Below, piece by piece: positions 1 through 9,674 of a DNA stretch of 64,000 nucleotides. The position numbers were made by a program, and so were the translations under genes. The notes beneath the pieces are model-generated. The model made no database searches and was not told where the DNA came from. It worked only from the letters and a program-made list of their open reading frames with translations. Source of the DNA: Tardiphaga sp. vice304 (GTDB taxonomy: Bacteria > Pseudomonadota > Alphaproteobacteria > Rhizobiales > Xanthobacteraceae); contig NZ_CP041402.1 in the NCBI RefSeq assembly GCF_007018905.1, positions 744,001-808,000 of the forward strand, written 5' to 3'. How positions within the stretch are numbered: position 1 is the stretch's first letter; every line of letters starts with the position of its first letter.

Positions 1-373
1 AGCTCAGCATGTCCTGCGCCGGCCCGTCGCCGGCCAAGGCGGCGGCGCGGTAGAGTTTCGCGGCGCGCCGGAAATCTTCCGCCACGCCGTCGCCGCGGAA
101 ATACAAAGCCGCCAGATTGCGCTGGCCCTCGGGATCGCCGGCGTCGGCCGCCAGCGTCAGCCATTTCGCCGCCAGCGGATAATCCGGCTCGACGCCCCAG
201 CCCTCCGCAAAGCAGGCGCCGACATAGGCCTGCGCGCCGCTGATCCCGGCATGCGCCAGCGGCCCCCAGATCTCCAGCGCGCTGGCATAGTCGCCAGCCA
301 CGAAGGCCTGGCGCGCGGACTCCATCTGGTCCGGCACCGAGCCCGCATCGAGCCTCGCCGGTTCAGGCGGCAT
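1..373 (-). CDS. Sel1-repeat (TPR-like) protein, 3' end beyond window
   Basis: I translated this frame by hand; it is open from an ATG at 373 to the left edge, giving 124 residues without a stop. It contains alpha-helical repeats of the Sel1 type (A..G...A...L...Y..G.GV..D...A..WL..AA..GD), for example the A-LYFRGDGVAEDFRRAAKLY segment. Such proteins are usually scaffolds or regulators; no partner is visible here. The ATG lies inside the last 11 bases of selA, so translation is probably coupled to selA. Its position next to selA suggests it belongs to the selenoprotein/formate dehydrogenase operon, and selB may follow beyond the edge (inference). No signal peptide is seen at the N-terminus. 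Confidence 0.75.
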   Translation of the reverse strand, partial: MPPEPARLDAGSVPDQMESARQAFVAGDYASALEIWGPLAHAGISGAQAYVGACFAEGWGVEPDYPLAAKWLTLAADAGDPEGQRNLAALYFRGDGVAEDFRRAAKLYRAAALAGDGPAQDMLS

Positions 374-1775
374 CGGACGCCTCCGACAGATCGAGCGAGG
401 CAAGCGTCATCGCAAAGCCGGCCTCGTCATCGAGACAGCGCAGGTCGAGGACCAGGGCCTGATCCTCGACACGGCCGACGACCGGCCGATCCAGCCTGCG
501 CAAGGCGGACGACAGCCGCTTCAGCAGGCCGCCCGCGCCGCGCGCGGCGATGGGCCGGATCGCCAGCCCGGCGCTCGGCAGCGCCACCATGGGCAGCGCG
601 CCGGAGCCGACCTGGCTGGCGCAAGCTACCATCTGGACGGCGAAGGCGTCGCCGAGTGCGGCCTGCAGCACCGGCGCCATGCGACGCGCGCGGGCCTCGA
701 TGTCTTCGATGGGCTGCGACAGCAGGCGAAATGTCGGCAGCTCCTGCGCCAGCCGGTCGGGATTGCGGTACAGCCGCAGCGTCGCCTCCAACGCAGCGAT
801 ACGCATCTTGTCGAGGCGCAGCGCGCGCTTCATCGGATTGCGATTGATGGCGGCGATCAGATCGCGGCGGCCGACGATGAAGCCGGCCTGCGGGCCGCCG
901 AGCAGCTTGTCACCGGAGAAGGTGACGAGGTCTGCGCCGTCGGCGATCGCTTCGGCCACGGTCGGCTCGTGCGCGAGGCCGAACGGCATTAGATCGACCA
1001 GCGTGCCAGAGCCCAGATCGTGCAGCAGCGGGATCTTGTGTTCGGCGGCAATGAGCGCGAGGTCGCGGGCGGCGACCTCCTTGGTGAAGCCCTCGATCCG
1101 GTAGTTCGAGGTGTGCACCTTGAACAGCATGCCGGTCTTCGGCCCGATCGCGCCTATGTAGTCCTTCGCATGGGTGCGGTTGGTGGTGCCGACCTCGACC
1201 AGTTTCGTGCCGGCGCGCGACATGATCTCGGGCAGCCGGAACGCGCCGCCGATCTCGGTCAGTTCGCCGCGCGAGACGATCGCCTCGCGGCGCAGCGCCA
1301 GCGTGTTCAGCACCAGCAGCACTGCGGCTGCATTGTTGTTGACGGTGGTGGCGTCCTCGGCGCCGGTCAGTTCGCACAACAGTTCGCGCAGATGATCGTC
1401 GCGCTCGCCGCGGCGGCCGTCGCCGAGATCGAATTCCAGCGCCACGGCCGAGCGCATCGCCGCGGTGGCGGCAGCAATTGCCGGTTCGGCCAGCAGCGCG
1501 CGGCCGAGATTGGTGTGCAGCACGGTGCCGGTGAGATTGAACACCGGGCGGAGGCTGGGCCTGTCGCGCGCGCCGAGCTGAACGATCGCCTCGGCGATCA
1601 CCTCCTCGGGCTGGCCGGGATCGGCGCCGCCGCTGCGGCTGTCCGACAGGATGCGCCGGATGGCGCCGAGCACGGCCGGACGACCGAAACGTTCGATCGC
1701 GACGGGGGCCGCCGCCGTCCGCAGCACGACATCGACCGAGGGCAGTTTGCGCAGCAGGCTCGCGGTCTTCGCCAT
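363..1775 (-). CDS. selA: L-seryl-tRNA(Sec) selenium transferase SelA
   Basis: This is a 470-residue PLP enzyme that converts seryl-tRNA(Sec) to selenocysteinyl-tRNA(Sec) using selenophosphate in the cytoplasm. The length fits the family (E. coli about 463). The PLP-lysine motif SGDKLLGGPQAG is present with the lysine at about residue 290, and the conserved NLTGTVLHTNLGRA and TVNNNAAAVLL segments are visible. The open frame extends upstream to 1871, but ATG 1775 gives the family N-terminus (MAKTASLLRKLPSVD). It sits 7 bases after fdhE and overlaps the Sel1-repeat gene, so it is probably part of the operon running leftward from the formate dehydrogenase genes. It is required to make the Sec residue of FdoG. 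Confidence 0.96.
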   Translation of the reverse strand: MAKTASLLRKLPSVDVVLRTAAAPVAIERFGRPAVLGAIRRILSDSRSGGADPGQPEEVIAEAIVQLGARDRPSLRPVFNLTGTVLHTNLGRALLAEPAIAAATAAMRSAVALEFDLGDGRRGERDDHLRELLCELTGAEDATTVNNNAAAVLLVLNTLALRREAIVSRGELTEIGGAFRLPEIMSRAGTKLVEVGTTNRTHAKDYIGAIGPKTGMLFKVHTSNYRIEGFTKEVAARDLALIAAEHKIPLLHDLGSGTLVDLMPFGLAHEPTVAEAIADGADLVTFSGDKLLGGPQAGFIVGRRDLIAAINRNPMKRALRLDKMRIAALEATLRLYRNPDRLAQELPTFRLLSQPIEDIEARARRMAPVLQAALGDAFAVQMVACASQVGSGALPMVALPSAGLAIRPIAARGAGGLLKRLSSALRRLDRPVVGRVEDQALVLDLRCLDDEAGFAMTLASLDLSEASDAA

Positions 1776-1782
1776 CGCGCCC

Positions 1783-2700
1783 TCAATAGCCGAGCAGGAG
1801 CGGATTGACGCTGCCCCGCCGATAGCCGGTCTCGCGCAGCAGCAGATCGAGCGCGAGACTGGCGACGTCATCGGCGACCGGATCGAGGCCCGGGTTCTTG
1901 TGCTGATGCAGGATTTTCACATAGCCGTGGCAGGAGGCGCAGGTCTCGCCCCACAGCGTGCCGTCGCCACCTTCCACCTCTTTATAAGAGATGCCCTCGT
2001 TCGAGCTGCACAGCGTGCATTTGATACGCACGTAATTCCACTGCGTCGCGCATCCCGAGCAGACGCAGAACCGCGCGCCATGCGCGCCCGGCCAGCCGAC
2101 CACCAATGATGCCACCGGCGCGCCGCCGCAGGCCGGGCAGACGCCGTCCCCGACCGGCACCAATTGTTTGGCGTCCAGCCCCGCCGCCAGCCGCGCATAA
2201 TGCACCTGTAGTGCTGCGGCGACGAAGACGTGGCTGGCGACCTGTTCGACCGGGATTTCATGGGCGAGAACGGCGCGCGCCATTTCCGCGATGGCAGCGG
2301 CGTCTGCGGCGCAGACCGCCGCCAGAGCCGCATGCGCCGCGGCCGGCATGTCGAGGTGTGAGGCAAGCTCCAGCAACCGCTGCAACGTGGCGGCAAAGGC
2401 GGGATCGCCGTCCTGCCGAGCGGCGCCGAGCGGCGGCATCGCATGCGTATGGGCGCGCTGACGTTCGGCGTCAGAGGGCAGCTCGATGGCGGGCAGCGCT
2501 TCCTGCAGCGCATGCTGGCACGACGACAGGCCGGACAGGAATTGCAAATAGGGCGCCAGTGGATGCTGCGCGGCCAGCGCCTGAAACCGTTCGGCGCGGA
2601 TCTTGAAAAGCGTCGCCGGATCGGGAAGCCGCACGAAAGGCGGCTCGGCCACCTCGCCGATCACGGTCGGATCGGGCTGCAGCGAATCGATTTTACTCAT
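1783..2700 (-). CDS. fdhE: formate dehydrogenase accessory protein FdhE
   Basis: This is a 305-residue cytoplasmic maturation factor for respiratory formate dehydrogenases, thought to act on the Sec/Mo catalytic subunit before Tat export. The C-terminal half carries the family's rubredoxin-like Cys pairs: CPACGG, CSGC, CTLC and CASCHG. ATG 2700 is preferred over the TTG codon just before it, because GAGG lies seven bases upstream. It lies between the fdo structural genes and selA in the same orientation, consistent with joint expression. A 94-base gap separates it from fdoI. Confidence 0.95.
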   Translation of the reverse strand: MSKIDSLQPDPTVIGEVAEPPFVRLPDPATLFKIRAERFQALAAQHPLAPYLQFLSGLSSCQHALQEALPAIELPSDAERQRAHTHAMPPLGAARQDGDPAFAATLQRLLELASHLDMPAAAHAALAAVCAADAAAIAEMARAVLAHEIPVEQVASHVFVAAALQVHYARLAAGLDAKQLVPVGDGVCPACGGAPVASLVVGWPGAHGARFCVCSGCATQWNYVRIKCTLCSSNEGISYKEVEGGDGTLWGETCASCHGYVKILHQHKNPGLDPVADDVASLALDLLLRETGYRRGSVNPLLLGY

Positions 2701-2794
2701 CAAAAGACCTCACGAACCCCCCGGGCCACGTGCAGAGCATTACACGGACAATTATCGAAGCAGCGGCGACAAGCAAGGATGATCACAAGGACGA

Positions 2795-3475
2795 TCAACC
2801 GGCGCGGTCGGTCTTGCCACTCACCAGTTCGCGCAGCCATTTGCGGTGATGGCGCCAGGCCCAGCCGCCGGTGACCTGGCCGCGGGTCATGGCGCTGATG
2901 GTGCCACGTACCCAGATCGCGGCATAGACGTGCACGATCCAGACGCAGATCATCGCCACCGCACCGAGCGCATGGAGCAGCACGGCGACGCGCTTCTGAT
3001 CGACCGTGGTGTAGGACGCGAAATATTGATCCCAGATCACGAAACCGCTTGAGATCAGCACCAGGATCAGCAGCGACATTCCCCAGAACACGCCCTTCTG
3101 GCCGGCATTGTACTTGCCGATCTCGGGCAGGCGATCTTCGTGACCGGCGAGCACGTCGCGAATCCGTGCCAGCCAGGTGCCGTCCTCGCTGCGCCACAGA
3201 TTGGCGCGCCAGAACCGCAGGAACAGCCCGGCAAAGGAGAAGAACAGCACGACGCCGAGCCACGGGTGGACGGCGCGGGTCCACTGCCCGCCGCCGAACA
3301 GGGCGGTCAGAAAATACAGGCCGGGGGTGAACAGCGCGAAACCGGACAGCGCCAGCAGTACGAGGCAGGTCGCGGTGATCCAGTGGTTGATCCGCGCGCT
3401 CCTGGTGTAACGGTCCACGATGACCGGGTCGCCGGCGTGGACCTGATCACCGCTATTGACGTCATAGGCCGTCAT
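2795..3475 (-). CDS. fdoI: formate dehydrogenase gamma subunit, cytochrome b556
   Basis: This is a 226-residue integral membrane diheme cytochrome b that passes electrons from the iron-sulfur subunit to quinone. Four hydrophobic helices are visible at roughly residues 33-52, 65-85, 128-148 and 168-192. Histidines in the first helix region (ARINHWITA), in the second (AVHPWLG) and in the last (LLHALGA, IVHVYAA) are candidate heme ligands. The start overlaps the fdoH stop by four bases (ATGA), which indicates translational coupling. The length matches FdnI/FdoI-type subunits. Confidence 0.94.
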   Translation of the reverse strand: MTAYDVNSGDQVHAGDPVIVDRYTRSARINHWITATCLVLLALSGFALFTPGLYFLTALFGGGQWTRAVHPWLGVVLFFSFAGLFLRFWRANLWRSEDGTWLARIRDVLAGHEDRLPEIGKYNAGQKGVFWGMSLLILVLISSGFVIWDQYFASYTTVDQKRVAVLLHALGAVAMICVWIVHVYAAIWVRGTISAMTRGQVTGGWAWRHHRKWLRELVSGKTDRAG

Positions 3476-4407
3476 CGATCACCCCCGGCCAGCTTCTTGG
3501 CGTTCTGTTCATCCTCGGGCTGGACGCGATTGGCACCCGAGACCAGATGGTGCATGAAGCTGACCGCCGCGAAGGCGCCGATCGTCGCCATGCCGACATA
3601 TTTGGTGACGCCCTTCCACGCTTCGACGATCGGGCTGATCTTCGGATTGTTGGGCAGATTGGCGTAGATCTGCGGCTTGTCGGCGTGGTGCAGCACATAC
3701 ATCACATGCGTCCCGCCGACGCCCGGCGGATCATAAAGGCCGGCATTCTTGTAACCGCGCGACTTGAGGTCGGTGATGCGGACGTCCGCCCACTTCTTCA
3801 TGTCGTCCTTGGTGCCGAACACGATCGCTTGGGTCGGGCACGCCTTGGCGCAGGCCGGGCCCTGGCCGACGGCGACCCGGTCCGAGCACAACGTGCATTT
3901 GTAGGCCTTGTTATCGACCTTGGAGATGCGCGGGATGTTGAACGGACAGCCCTTGATGCAATAGCCGCAGCCGATGCACTTGTCGTGATCGAAATCGACG
4001 ATGCCGTTGGAGTATTGCACGATGGCGCCGGGCGCCGGGCAGGCCTTCAGGCAGCCCGGATCTTCGCAATGCATGCAGCCATCCTTGCGGATCAGCCATT
4101 CAAGATTGTCGGACTCCGGATTGATCCATTCGGTGAAGCGCATCACCGTGAGGCTCTGCGCCGTCAGGTCGAGCGGATTGTCGAACACGCCCTGATTGAC
4201 GCCGACCTCCTCGCGCAGATCGTTCCATTCCAGGCAGGCCGACTGGCACGCCTTGCAGCCGATACATTTCGAGACGTCGATCAGCTTGGCGATCGGCTCG
4301 AGCTGACGCGCGGGCGCGGCCACGCTCGAGGCCGAGCGGCGCACCAGGTCCTGCTCGCCGAATTTCGGCTGCGCCTGCAGGGAAGGATTCGGGATCGGTG
4401 GAAACAC
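3472..4407 (-). CDS. fdoH: formate dehydrogenase beta subunit, 4x[4Fe-4S] ferredoxin
   Basis: This is a 311-residue electron-transfer subunit linking the catalytic subunit to cytochrome b. Four ferredoxin-type cysteine clusters are visible: [35 protein letters not shown] and CTLCSD...CAKAC. A C-terminal hydrophobic segment (around [16 protein letters not shown]) would anchor it on the periplasmic face. The start is GTG at 4407, with a strong AGGAGGAGG ribosome site just upstream. fdoG ends 13 bases before it and fdoI overlaps its end. Confidence 0.95.
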   Translation of the reverse strand: MFPPIPNPSLQAQPKFGEQDLVRRSASSVAAPARQLEPIAKLIDVSKCIGCKACQSACLEWNDLREEVGVNQGVFDNPLDLTAQSLTVMRFTEWINPESDNLEWLIRKDGCMHCEDPGCLKACPAPGAIVQYSNGIVDFDHDKCIGCGYCIKGCPFNIPRISKVDNKAYKCTLCSDRVAVGQGPACAKACPTQAIVFGTKDDMKKWADVRITDLKSRGYKNAGLYDPPGVGGTHVMYVLHHADKPQIYANLPNNPKISPIVEAWKGVTKYVGMATIGAFAAVSFMHHLVSGANRVQPEDEQNAKKLAGGDR

Positions 4408-4420
4408 GGCATCCTCCTCC

Positions 4421-7400
4421 TTAAGCGACGGGGCCAGCGATGGCTTCGAGATTGACCAGGAACGCCTTGAACTCCGGCGTCTCGATATTGGCGTCGCCGA
4501 CGAACGGGGTCAGCGAGTTCGGGCCCCAGCCCTTCTTGGTTTCGCCCATGAAACCCCAATGGATCGGGATGCCGACGACATGCACCGCCTTGCCGTCGCA
4601 GATCAGCGGACGGATGCGCCTGGTGACCACCGCCTTGGCCTTGATCGAGCCGCGCTTCGACCAGACGCGCACCCAGCCGCCATGCGTGACGCTTTTCTCC
4701 TTGGCCAATTCCTCGCTGATCTCGACGAAGAACTCCGGCTGCAGCGAGGCGTTGATCGCGGCGTGCTTGGTCCAATAATGGAAATGCTCGGTCAGCCGGT
4801 ACGACGTCGCCGCATAGGGGAATTCGGCGACGGTGCCGAACTGCTCCATGTCGTTCTTGAACACGCGGGCGGCCGGATTGCCGCGAATCTTCGGCGCGAC
4901 GACATTGACGACCGGGGATTCGAACGGCTCGTAATGCGCCGGGAACGGCCCGTCGCGCATCATGCCGCGCGTGAACAGCCGTGCCGAGCCTTCCGGGTTC
5001 ATGATGAAGGGGCCGACGTCCTGCGGCTTCGCGTTCGGCGCGATATCCGGCACGTCATAGCCGGTCCAGGCCGTGCCGTTCCATTCCAGCAGCTTGCGGC
5101 TGGGATCCCACGGCTTGCCGTTGAGATCGGCGGAGGCGCGGTTGTACAGGATGCGGCGGTTGACCGGCCACGACCACGCCCATTTCAGATAGGCGCCGGT
5201 GTTGTCGGGATCGCTGGTGTCGCGACGCGCCATGTTGTTGCCGGCCTCGTTGTAGCAGCCGGAATAGATCCAGCATGCACACGCCGTCTTGCCGTCATCG
5301 CGCAACGCCGCGAAGGACACCACCTGCTTGCCCTTGGCCAGCACCACCTTGGTCGGGTCAACGGGATCCATGACGTCCTCGAGCACCGAGCCGTTGAGCT
5401 CGCGCGCCAGTTCGTCCGCGGTCGGCTCGCCCGGATCCTTGTAGCGCCAGTCGAGATTGAGGATCGGCTCCGGAACCGCGCCGCCCTCCTTGCGATACAA
5501 TTCGCGCATGCGCAGGAAGATCTGCGCCATGATCCAGTTGTCGGTCTTCGCTTCGCCGGGCGGCGAGCCGGCCGGCCAGTGCCATTGCAGCCAGCGGCCG
5601 GAATTGGTCAGCGAGCCCTCGTCCTCGGCGAAACAGGTGGTCGGCAGCTCGATCACCTCGGTCTGGATCTTCGCCGTATCGACGTCGTTGTGCTCGCCGT
5701 GGTTCTGCCAGAACCGCGAGGTCTCGGTCTGCAGCGGATCCATGATCACGAGCATCTTGAGCTTCGACAGCGAATCCGTGATCTTCTTTCGGTTCGGGAA
5801 CGCCATCAGCGGGTTGAAGCCCTGGCAGATGTAGCCGTTCATCTTGCCTTCGTTCATCAGTTCGAAGGCGCGCAGGATGTCGTAGGTCGGCACGTCCATC
5901 TTCGGCAGCCAGTCATAGGCGAAGTTGTTGGCCGGCGTCGCCGCCTCGCCCCACATCGCCTTCTGGAAGCTGACGAAGAACTTCTTGTAGTTCTGCCAGT
6001 AGCTCATCTGGTTCGGCAGCAACGGCTTGAAGCCGCGCGTCGACATGTAGCTGTCGAAGGTCGGCTCGCGCTCGATCGGCAGCGTCAGATAGCCCGGCAG
6101 CATGTTGGACATCAGCCCGATGTCGGTCAGCCCCTGGATGTTGGAGTGGCCGCGCAAGGCATTCATGCCGCCGCCGCGCACGCCGATATTGCCCAGAATG
6201 AGCTGCAGCATCGCCATGCCGCGGATGTTCTGCGAGCCCTTGGAATGCTGGGTCCAGCCGAGCGCATACATCGACGTCATGGTTTTGGTCGGCGACGAAC
6301 ACTCGCCGATCATCTCGCAGATCTTGACATATTTATCGATCGGCGTGCCGCAGATCCGGCTCACCAGTTCCGGCGTATAGATCGAAACGTGCTTCTTCAG
6401 CAGGTTCCAGACGCAGCGCGGATGCTGCAGCGTCGGGTCGGTCATGACGTAGCCGTCCGGCCCGATCTGGTAATCCCAGCTCGAGCGGTCATAATCACGC
6501 TTGGTCTCGTCATAGCCCGTGAACAGGCCGTCCTGATAGTCGAAGCCGTCCTTGATCAGATAGGACGCGTTGGTGAAGGCCTTGGTGTATTCCCACTGCA
6601 CCTTGTCGTTCAGCATGCAGTAATTGATGACGCCGAGCAGGAAGGCGATGTCGCTGCCCTGGCGGATCGGCGCATAATAATCCGCGACCGATGCCGAACG
6701 CGTGAAGCGCGGATCGACGACGATCAGCTTGGCGCCGCGGCTCTGCTTGGCCTCGGTGACCCATTTGAAGCCGCACGGATGTGCTTCGGCGGCATTGCCG
6801 CCCATGATCACGACGAGGTCCGTATTCCGGATATCGGTCCACGAATTGGTCATTGCGCCGCGGCCGAATGTTGGAGCCAGACTGGCTACCGTAGGGCCGT
6901 GTCAGACACGCGCTTGATTGTCAAAGACGACCATCCCGGCGCTGCGGGCGACCTTGTAGGTCGTCCACGCGGTCTCATTGGTTGTCGCGGAAGCCGCGAG
7001 CATGCCGGTGGTGGTCCAGCGGTTGACGGTGACGCCATCATTGTTGCGCGCGACGATGTTCTTGTCGCGGTCGTCCTTCATGAAGCGCGCGATGCGATCC
7101 AGCGCGTAATCCCACGATACCCGTTCGAACTTGTCGGAGCCGGGCTTGCGGACCTGCGGATAAAGCGTGCGGGTCTTGGCGTGCACGATGTCGAGCAGCG
7201 CCGCGCCCTTCGGGCACAGCGTGCCGCGATTGGTCGGGTGATCGGTATCGCCCTCGATGTGGATGATGTCGGCGTGCTCACCCTTTTTCACATCCCCCTT
7301 GGCATAGATGATGATGCCGCAGGCGACCGAACAATAGGTGCAGGTATTGCGGGTCTCGGTCAGGCTGGCCAGCTTGTAGGGGCGGATCGACGCCGCATAG

Positions 7401-7501
7401 GCGGCTTCGATATCACCGAAGCCGAACGCCCCCAGGGTGGTGACCGCTAGTCCGGCACCGGCCCCTTTCAGGAAATGGCGCCGCGACAGTTCCATGTTCA
7501 T
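4421..7501 (-). CDS. fdoG: selenocysteine-containing formate dehydrogenase alpha subunit
   Basis: This is the catalytic molybdopterin subunit, about 1,026 residues, oxidising formate to CO2 in the periplasm. ATG 7501 follows a GGAGGGG ribosome site and gives a twin-arginine leader ([10 protein letters not shown]). A [4Fe-4S] site begins CTYCSVACG. The frame is interrupted only by TGA at 6902-6904 (codon 200). The residues on both sides ([23 protein letters not shown]) match FdnG/FdoG, where this codon encodes Sec, and a SECIS hairpin follows at once. An annotation pipeline blind to Sec would split the gene into 7501-6902 and 6853-4421. It is first in the order fdoG-fdoH-fdoI-fdhE-selA. A FixK-like box lies 161 bases upstream. 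Confidence 0.96.
6862..6904 (-). promoter_or_regulatory. UGA Sec codon and bacterial SECIS hairpin in fdoG
   Basis: The TGA at 6904-6902 is followed by an apical hairpin: GG (6890-6889), an unpaired T (6888), AGCC (6887-6884), loop AGTCT (6883-6879), GGCT (6878-6875), CC (6874-6873). The bulged U is the 17th base counting from the U of UGA, exactly where E. coli fdhF and fdnG have their SelB-contacted bulged U17. The loop differs from the fdhF GGUCU by one base. This supports Sec insertion rather than termination. Confidence 0.9.
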
Positions 7502-8144
7502 CGGTGTCCCCTCCGAGGCCAGACTCCAGACCGCATGCGGTTCAAGACATGCGGTTTCAGGGGTCGATTCCACTGCAACGTAGAATCCGTCTAACTTCTC
7601 CAAAATAGGATTGCGTCATCATGCAAGTCAACTCCGCAGTCTTGGTGGCTGCGTGAATTGTTTGACGCGACGCAACAAAAACTTTCGTTGTGGTACTACA
7701 AGTCCGCATCTGCGCTGCGACGCAGCACAATCGATGACGGTTAGCTGATCGCAGCCGCGACGATTTGAATTGACGTCGTCCCATCGCGATCTTCATATCC
7801 CCGGGTGATCCGGCGAAGGGCTCCCGAGGTTCGGGGCGGACAGTTTGGAGATGCGAAGCGATCGCTGGGCGCCATGGCCCTGGCGACATGCCTCGTGTCG
7901 GCGACACAGCCGACCTCCATGGCCAACGAACTGGCGCACTTCGATGGCCACAAGCCATCCTTCAACCACCGCCAGCCTGCGGCTCGATTGCCTCGATCCG
8001 GACACGTTCAACTACACCATCACCGCGAAGGAACTGAGCGCATGACGCGATCTGCTTTATCGCGGGAGGCTGTGAGTCCAAATCGCTTCGGAACCTTTTC
8101 GCCGTCCGGGCCGTTTTTCGTTCCCTTGCCAACAGGAGGCGGTG
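7502..8144. other. non-coding region between fdoG and the small secreted gene
   Basis: These 643 bases separate divergent genes. The fdoG side holds the FixK-like box at 7662-7675 within a fairly A/T-rich stretch (7590-7760). Open frames crossing 7793-8045 on both strands have no ribosome site, no family I recognise and atypical composition. I looked for tRNA-Sec (a TCA anticodon flanked by a long acceptor/T stem) and did not find it. Confidence 0.6.
7662..7675. promoter_or_regulatory. candidate FixK/FNR-type box upstream of fdoG
   Basis: TTGACGCGACGCAA fits the Bradyrhizobium FixK2 consensus TTG(A/C)-N6-(T/G)CAA. It lies 161 bases before the fdoG ATG and nothing codes across it. The right half-site uses GCAA rather than TCAA, so it is weaker than the boxes in the 34-42 kb island. 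Oxygen-responsive control of formate dehydrogenase would make biological sense (inference). Confidence 0.4.
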
Positions 8145-8480
8145 ATGAAAAACCTTGCTCTCATGCCAATTGCTGCTGCCATGTTGATGGTTGTTGCAAC
8201 CGGAACGCTGGCCCAGAACAACACCCCGCCCGCCACCACGGTGGAGCAACCGACCACGGCGAAGCAGCCGAACAACAGCAGCGGCACCTCGCCCGCGGAA
8301 ATGGGCGCCACCGGCTGGACCGGCGCCACCCGCGGCCAGACCCAGGATTCTGCGACCGTCAGCGGCCCCGGCGCGAGCGCCAGGGATACCGAAGCCGCCA
8401 AGGATCAGCCGGCGATGGCCACCGGCGCGGACCTCAAGGGCCCGTCGGCGCAATTCCCGGCCAACAAGACCCCCGAGTAA
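8145..8480 (+). CDS. small secreted low-complexity protein
   Basis: This is a 111-residue protein. ATG 8145 follows AGGAGG at 8134-8139 by five bases, better placed than the GTG at 8142. The N-terminus is a signal peptide ([20 protein letters not shown], cleavage near TLA-QN). The mature part is rich in Thr, Pro, Ala, Asn and Gly with no Cys and no recognisable domain, so it is probably a disordered periplasmic protein. It resembles in composition, not clearly in sequence, the secreted protein at 22955-23242. selD begins 37 bases after its stop, so the two may be co-transcribed. Function unknown. Confidence 0.75.
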   Translation: MKNLALMPIAAAMLMVVATGTLAQNNTPPATTVEQPTTAKQPNNSSGTSPAEMGATGWTGATRGQTQDSATVSGPGASARDTEAAKDQPAMATGADLKGPSAQFPANKTPE

Positions 8481-8517
8481 CCCACAGCGGCCCGCGCGTT
8501 GCCGCGGAGCCGATCTT

Positions 8518-9564
8518 ATGAACATCCAGAACCTTCGCCTCACGAGTCTTGCGCATGGTGGTGGCTGCGGCTGCAAGCTGGCGCCGTCTGTGCTGCAGCA
8601 ATTGCTAGGCAAGCCCGGGGTGCAACCGTTCGAGCGACTGCTGGTCGGCACCGAGACCGGCGACGACGCCGCGGTCTGGCAGCTCGACGACAACACCTGC
8701 GTGATCGCCACCACCGACTTCTTCATGCCGATGGTCGATGATCCCTTCGAATTCGGACGGATCGCCGCCACCAATGCCATCTCCGACATCTATGCGATGG
8801 GCGGCACGCCGATCATGGCGCTGGCGATTCTCGGCATTCCGATCGACAAGATGCCGGCCGAGATGGCCGCATTGATCCTGCAAGGCGGTCAGGCCGTTTG
8901 CACGGCGGCGGGGATTCCCGTGGCCGGCGGTCACTCGATCGATTCGCCGGAGCCGATCTACGGCCTCGCGGTGATCGGCACCTGCAGGCCGTCCGACATT
9001 CGCCGTAACAAGGACGCGCGGCCCGGCGACGCTCTCATTCTCACCAAACCGCTCGGGGTCGGCATCTACGCCGCAGCTTTCAAGAAGAACGCGTTGTCGG
9101 ACAGCGGCTATGCCGACATGATCCGCTCGATGACGCTGCTCAACAAGGTCGGCACGCGGCTGGCAAAGCATGAAGCGGTGCATGCGATGACCGACGTCAC
9201 CGGCTTCGGCCTGTTCGGTCACGCGATGGAGATGGCGCGCGGCTCGGGCGCGACCGTGGTGCTGGAGGCCGCGCGCGTCCCGTTGCTGCCCGAGGCGGCC
9301 GAACTGGCGCAGCAGGCATTCGTGACGGGCGCCTCGATCAGGAACTGGGCCAGCTATGGCGATGGCATCGAGCTCGCTGCCGGTTTCCCGGAGTGGCGGC
9401 GCCATCTTTATACGGACCCACAGACCTCCGGCGGATTGCTGATCGCCTGTGCCGCGGACAAGGCAGAGGCGATCCTGCGAATGATCGTGGAGGACGGCTA
9501 TCCCTACGCCCGCATCATCGGCCGCATCGAGCAGGGCGAGGCCGTGGTCAAGATGCGGGATTGA
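8518..9564 (+). CDS. selD: selenide, water dikinase (selenophosphate synthetase)
   Basis: This 348-residue cytoplasmic enzyme makes selenophosphate from selenide and ATP, the selenium donor for SelA. The N-terminal glycine-rich loop [11 protein letters not shown] has Cys17 and Lys20 at the same numbers as the essential Cys17 and Lys20 of the E. coli enzyme; here the catalytic residue is Cys, not Sec. Downstream motifs GDDAAVW, TTDFFMP, AGGHSID and [16 protein letters not shown] are the usual PurM-like ATP-binding segments. ATG 8518 with GGAG eight bases upstream is chosen; the open frame extends further upstream but crosses the preceding gene. It is transcribed away from the fdo/selA operon. 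Confidence 0.96.
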   Translation: MNIQNLRLTSLAHGGGCGCKLAPSVLQQLLGKPGVQPFERLLVGTETGDDAAVWQLDDNTCVIATTDFFMPMVDDPFEFGRIAATNAISDIYAMGGTPIMALAILGIPIDKMPAEMAALILQGGQAVCTAAGIPVAGGHSIDSPEPIYGLAVIGTCRPSDIRRNKDARPGDALILTKPLGVGIYAAAFKKNALSDSGYADMIRSMTLLNKVGTRLAKHEAVHAMTDVTGFGLFGHAMEMARGSGATVVLEAARVPLLPEAAELAQQAFVTGASIRNWASYGDGIELAAGFPEWRRHLYTDPQTSGGLLIACAADKAEAILRMIVEDGYPYARIIGRIEQGEAVVKMRD

Positions 9565-9612
9565 GGCGCGCTCAATTGGCGACAAGGAAAGCAACCCGGC
9601 AACGGCCTATCC

Positions 9613-9639
9613 GCACCTCTCCCCAACGGGGAGAGGTGC
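9613..9639. repeat. perfect intergenic palindrome, CCTCTCCCC family
   Basis: A 12-bp arm (GCACCTCTCCCC), a 3-base loop and its exact complement lie between selD and a convergent hypothetical gene. The same core recurs near 15490, 15600 and 59759. It could act as a bidirectional terminator, though no T-run follows it. Confidence 0.7.
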
Positions 9640-9674
9640 CAGAGCGTCGTTGCAAGCATCGCAATCTAAAGCCG

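Noticed and set aside
6902-6904. In-frame TGA suggesting that fdoG is a pseudogene
   Set aside because: The codon is at the Sec position of the family, a SECIS hairpin follows, and selA, selD and fdhE are adjacent; it is read as selenocysteine.
4559-7450. 963-codon open frame on the plus strand opposite fdoG
   Set aside because: Antisense shadow caused by high-GC codon bias; His/Arg/Asp-rich text without domains, while the minus strand encodes a clear formate dehydrogenase.
7793-8045. Short frames on both strands in the fdoG-selD gap
   Set aside because: No ribosome site, no recognisable family, and the two strands cannot both code; treated as non-coding.
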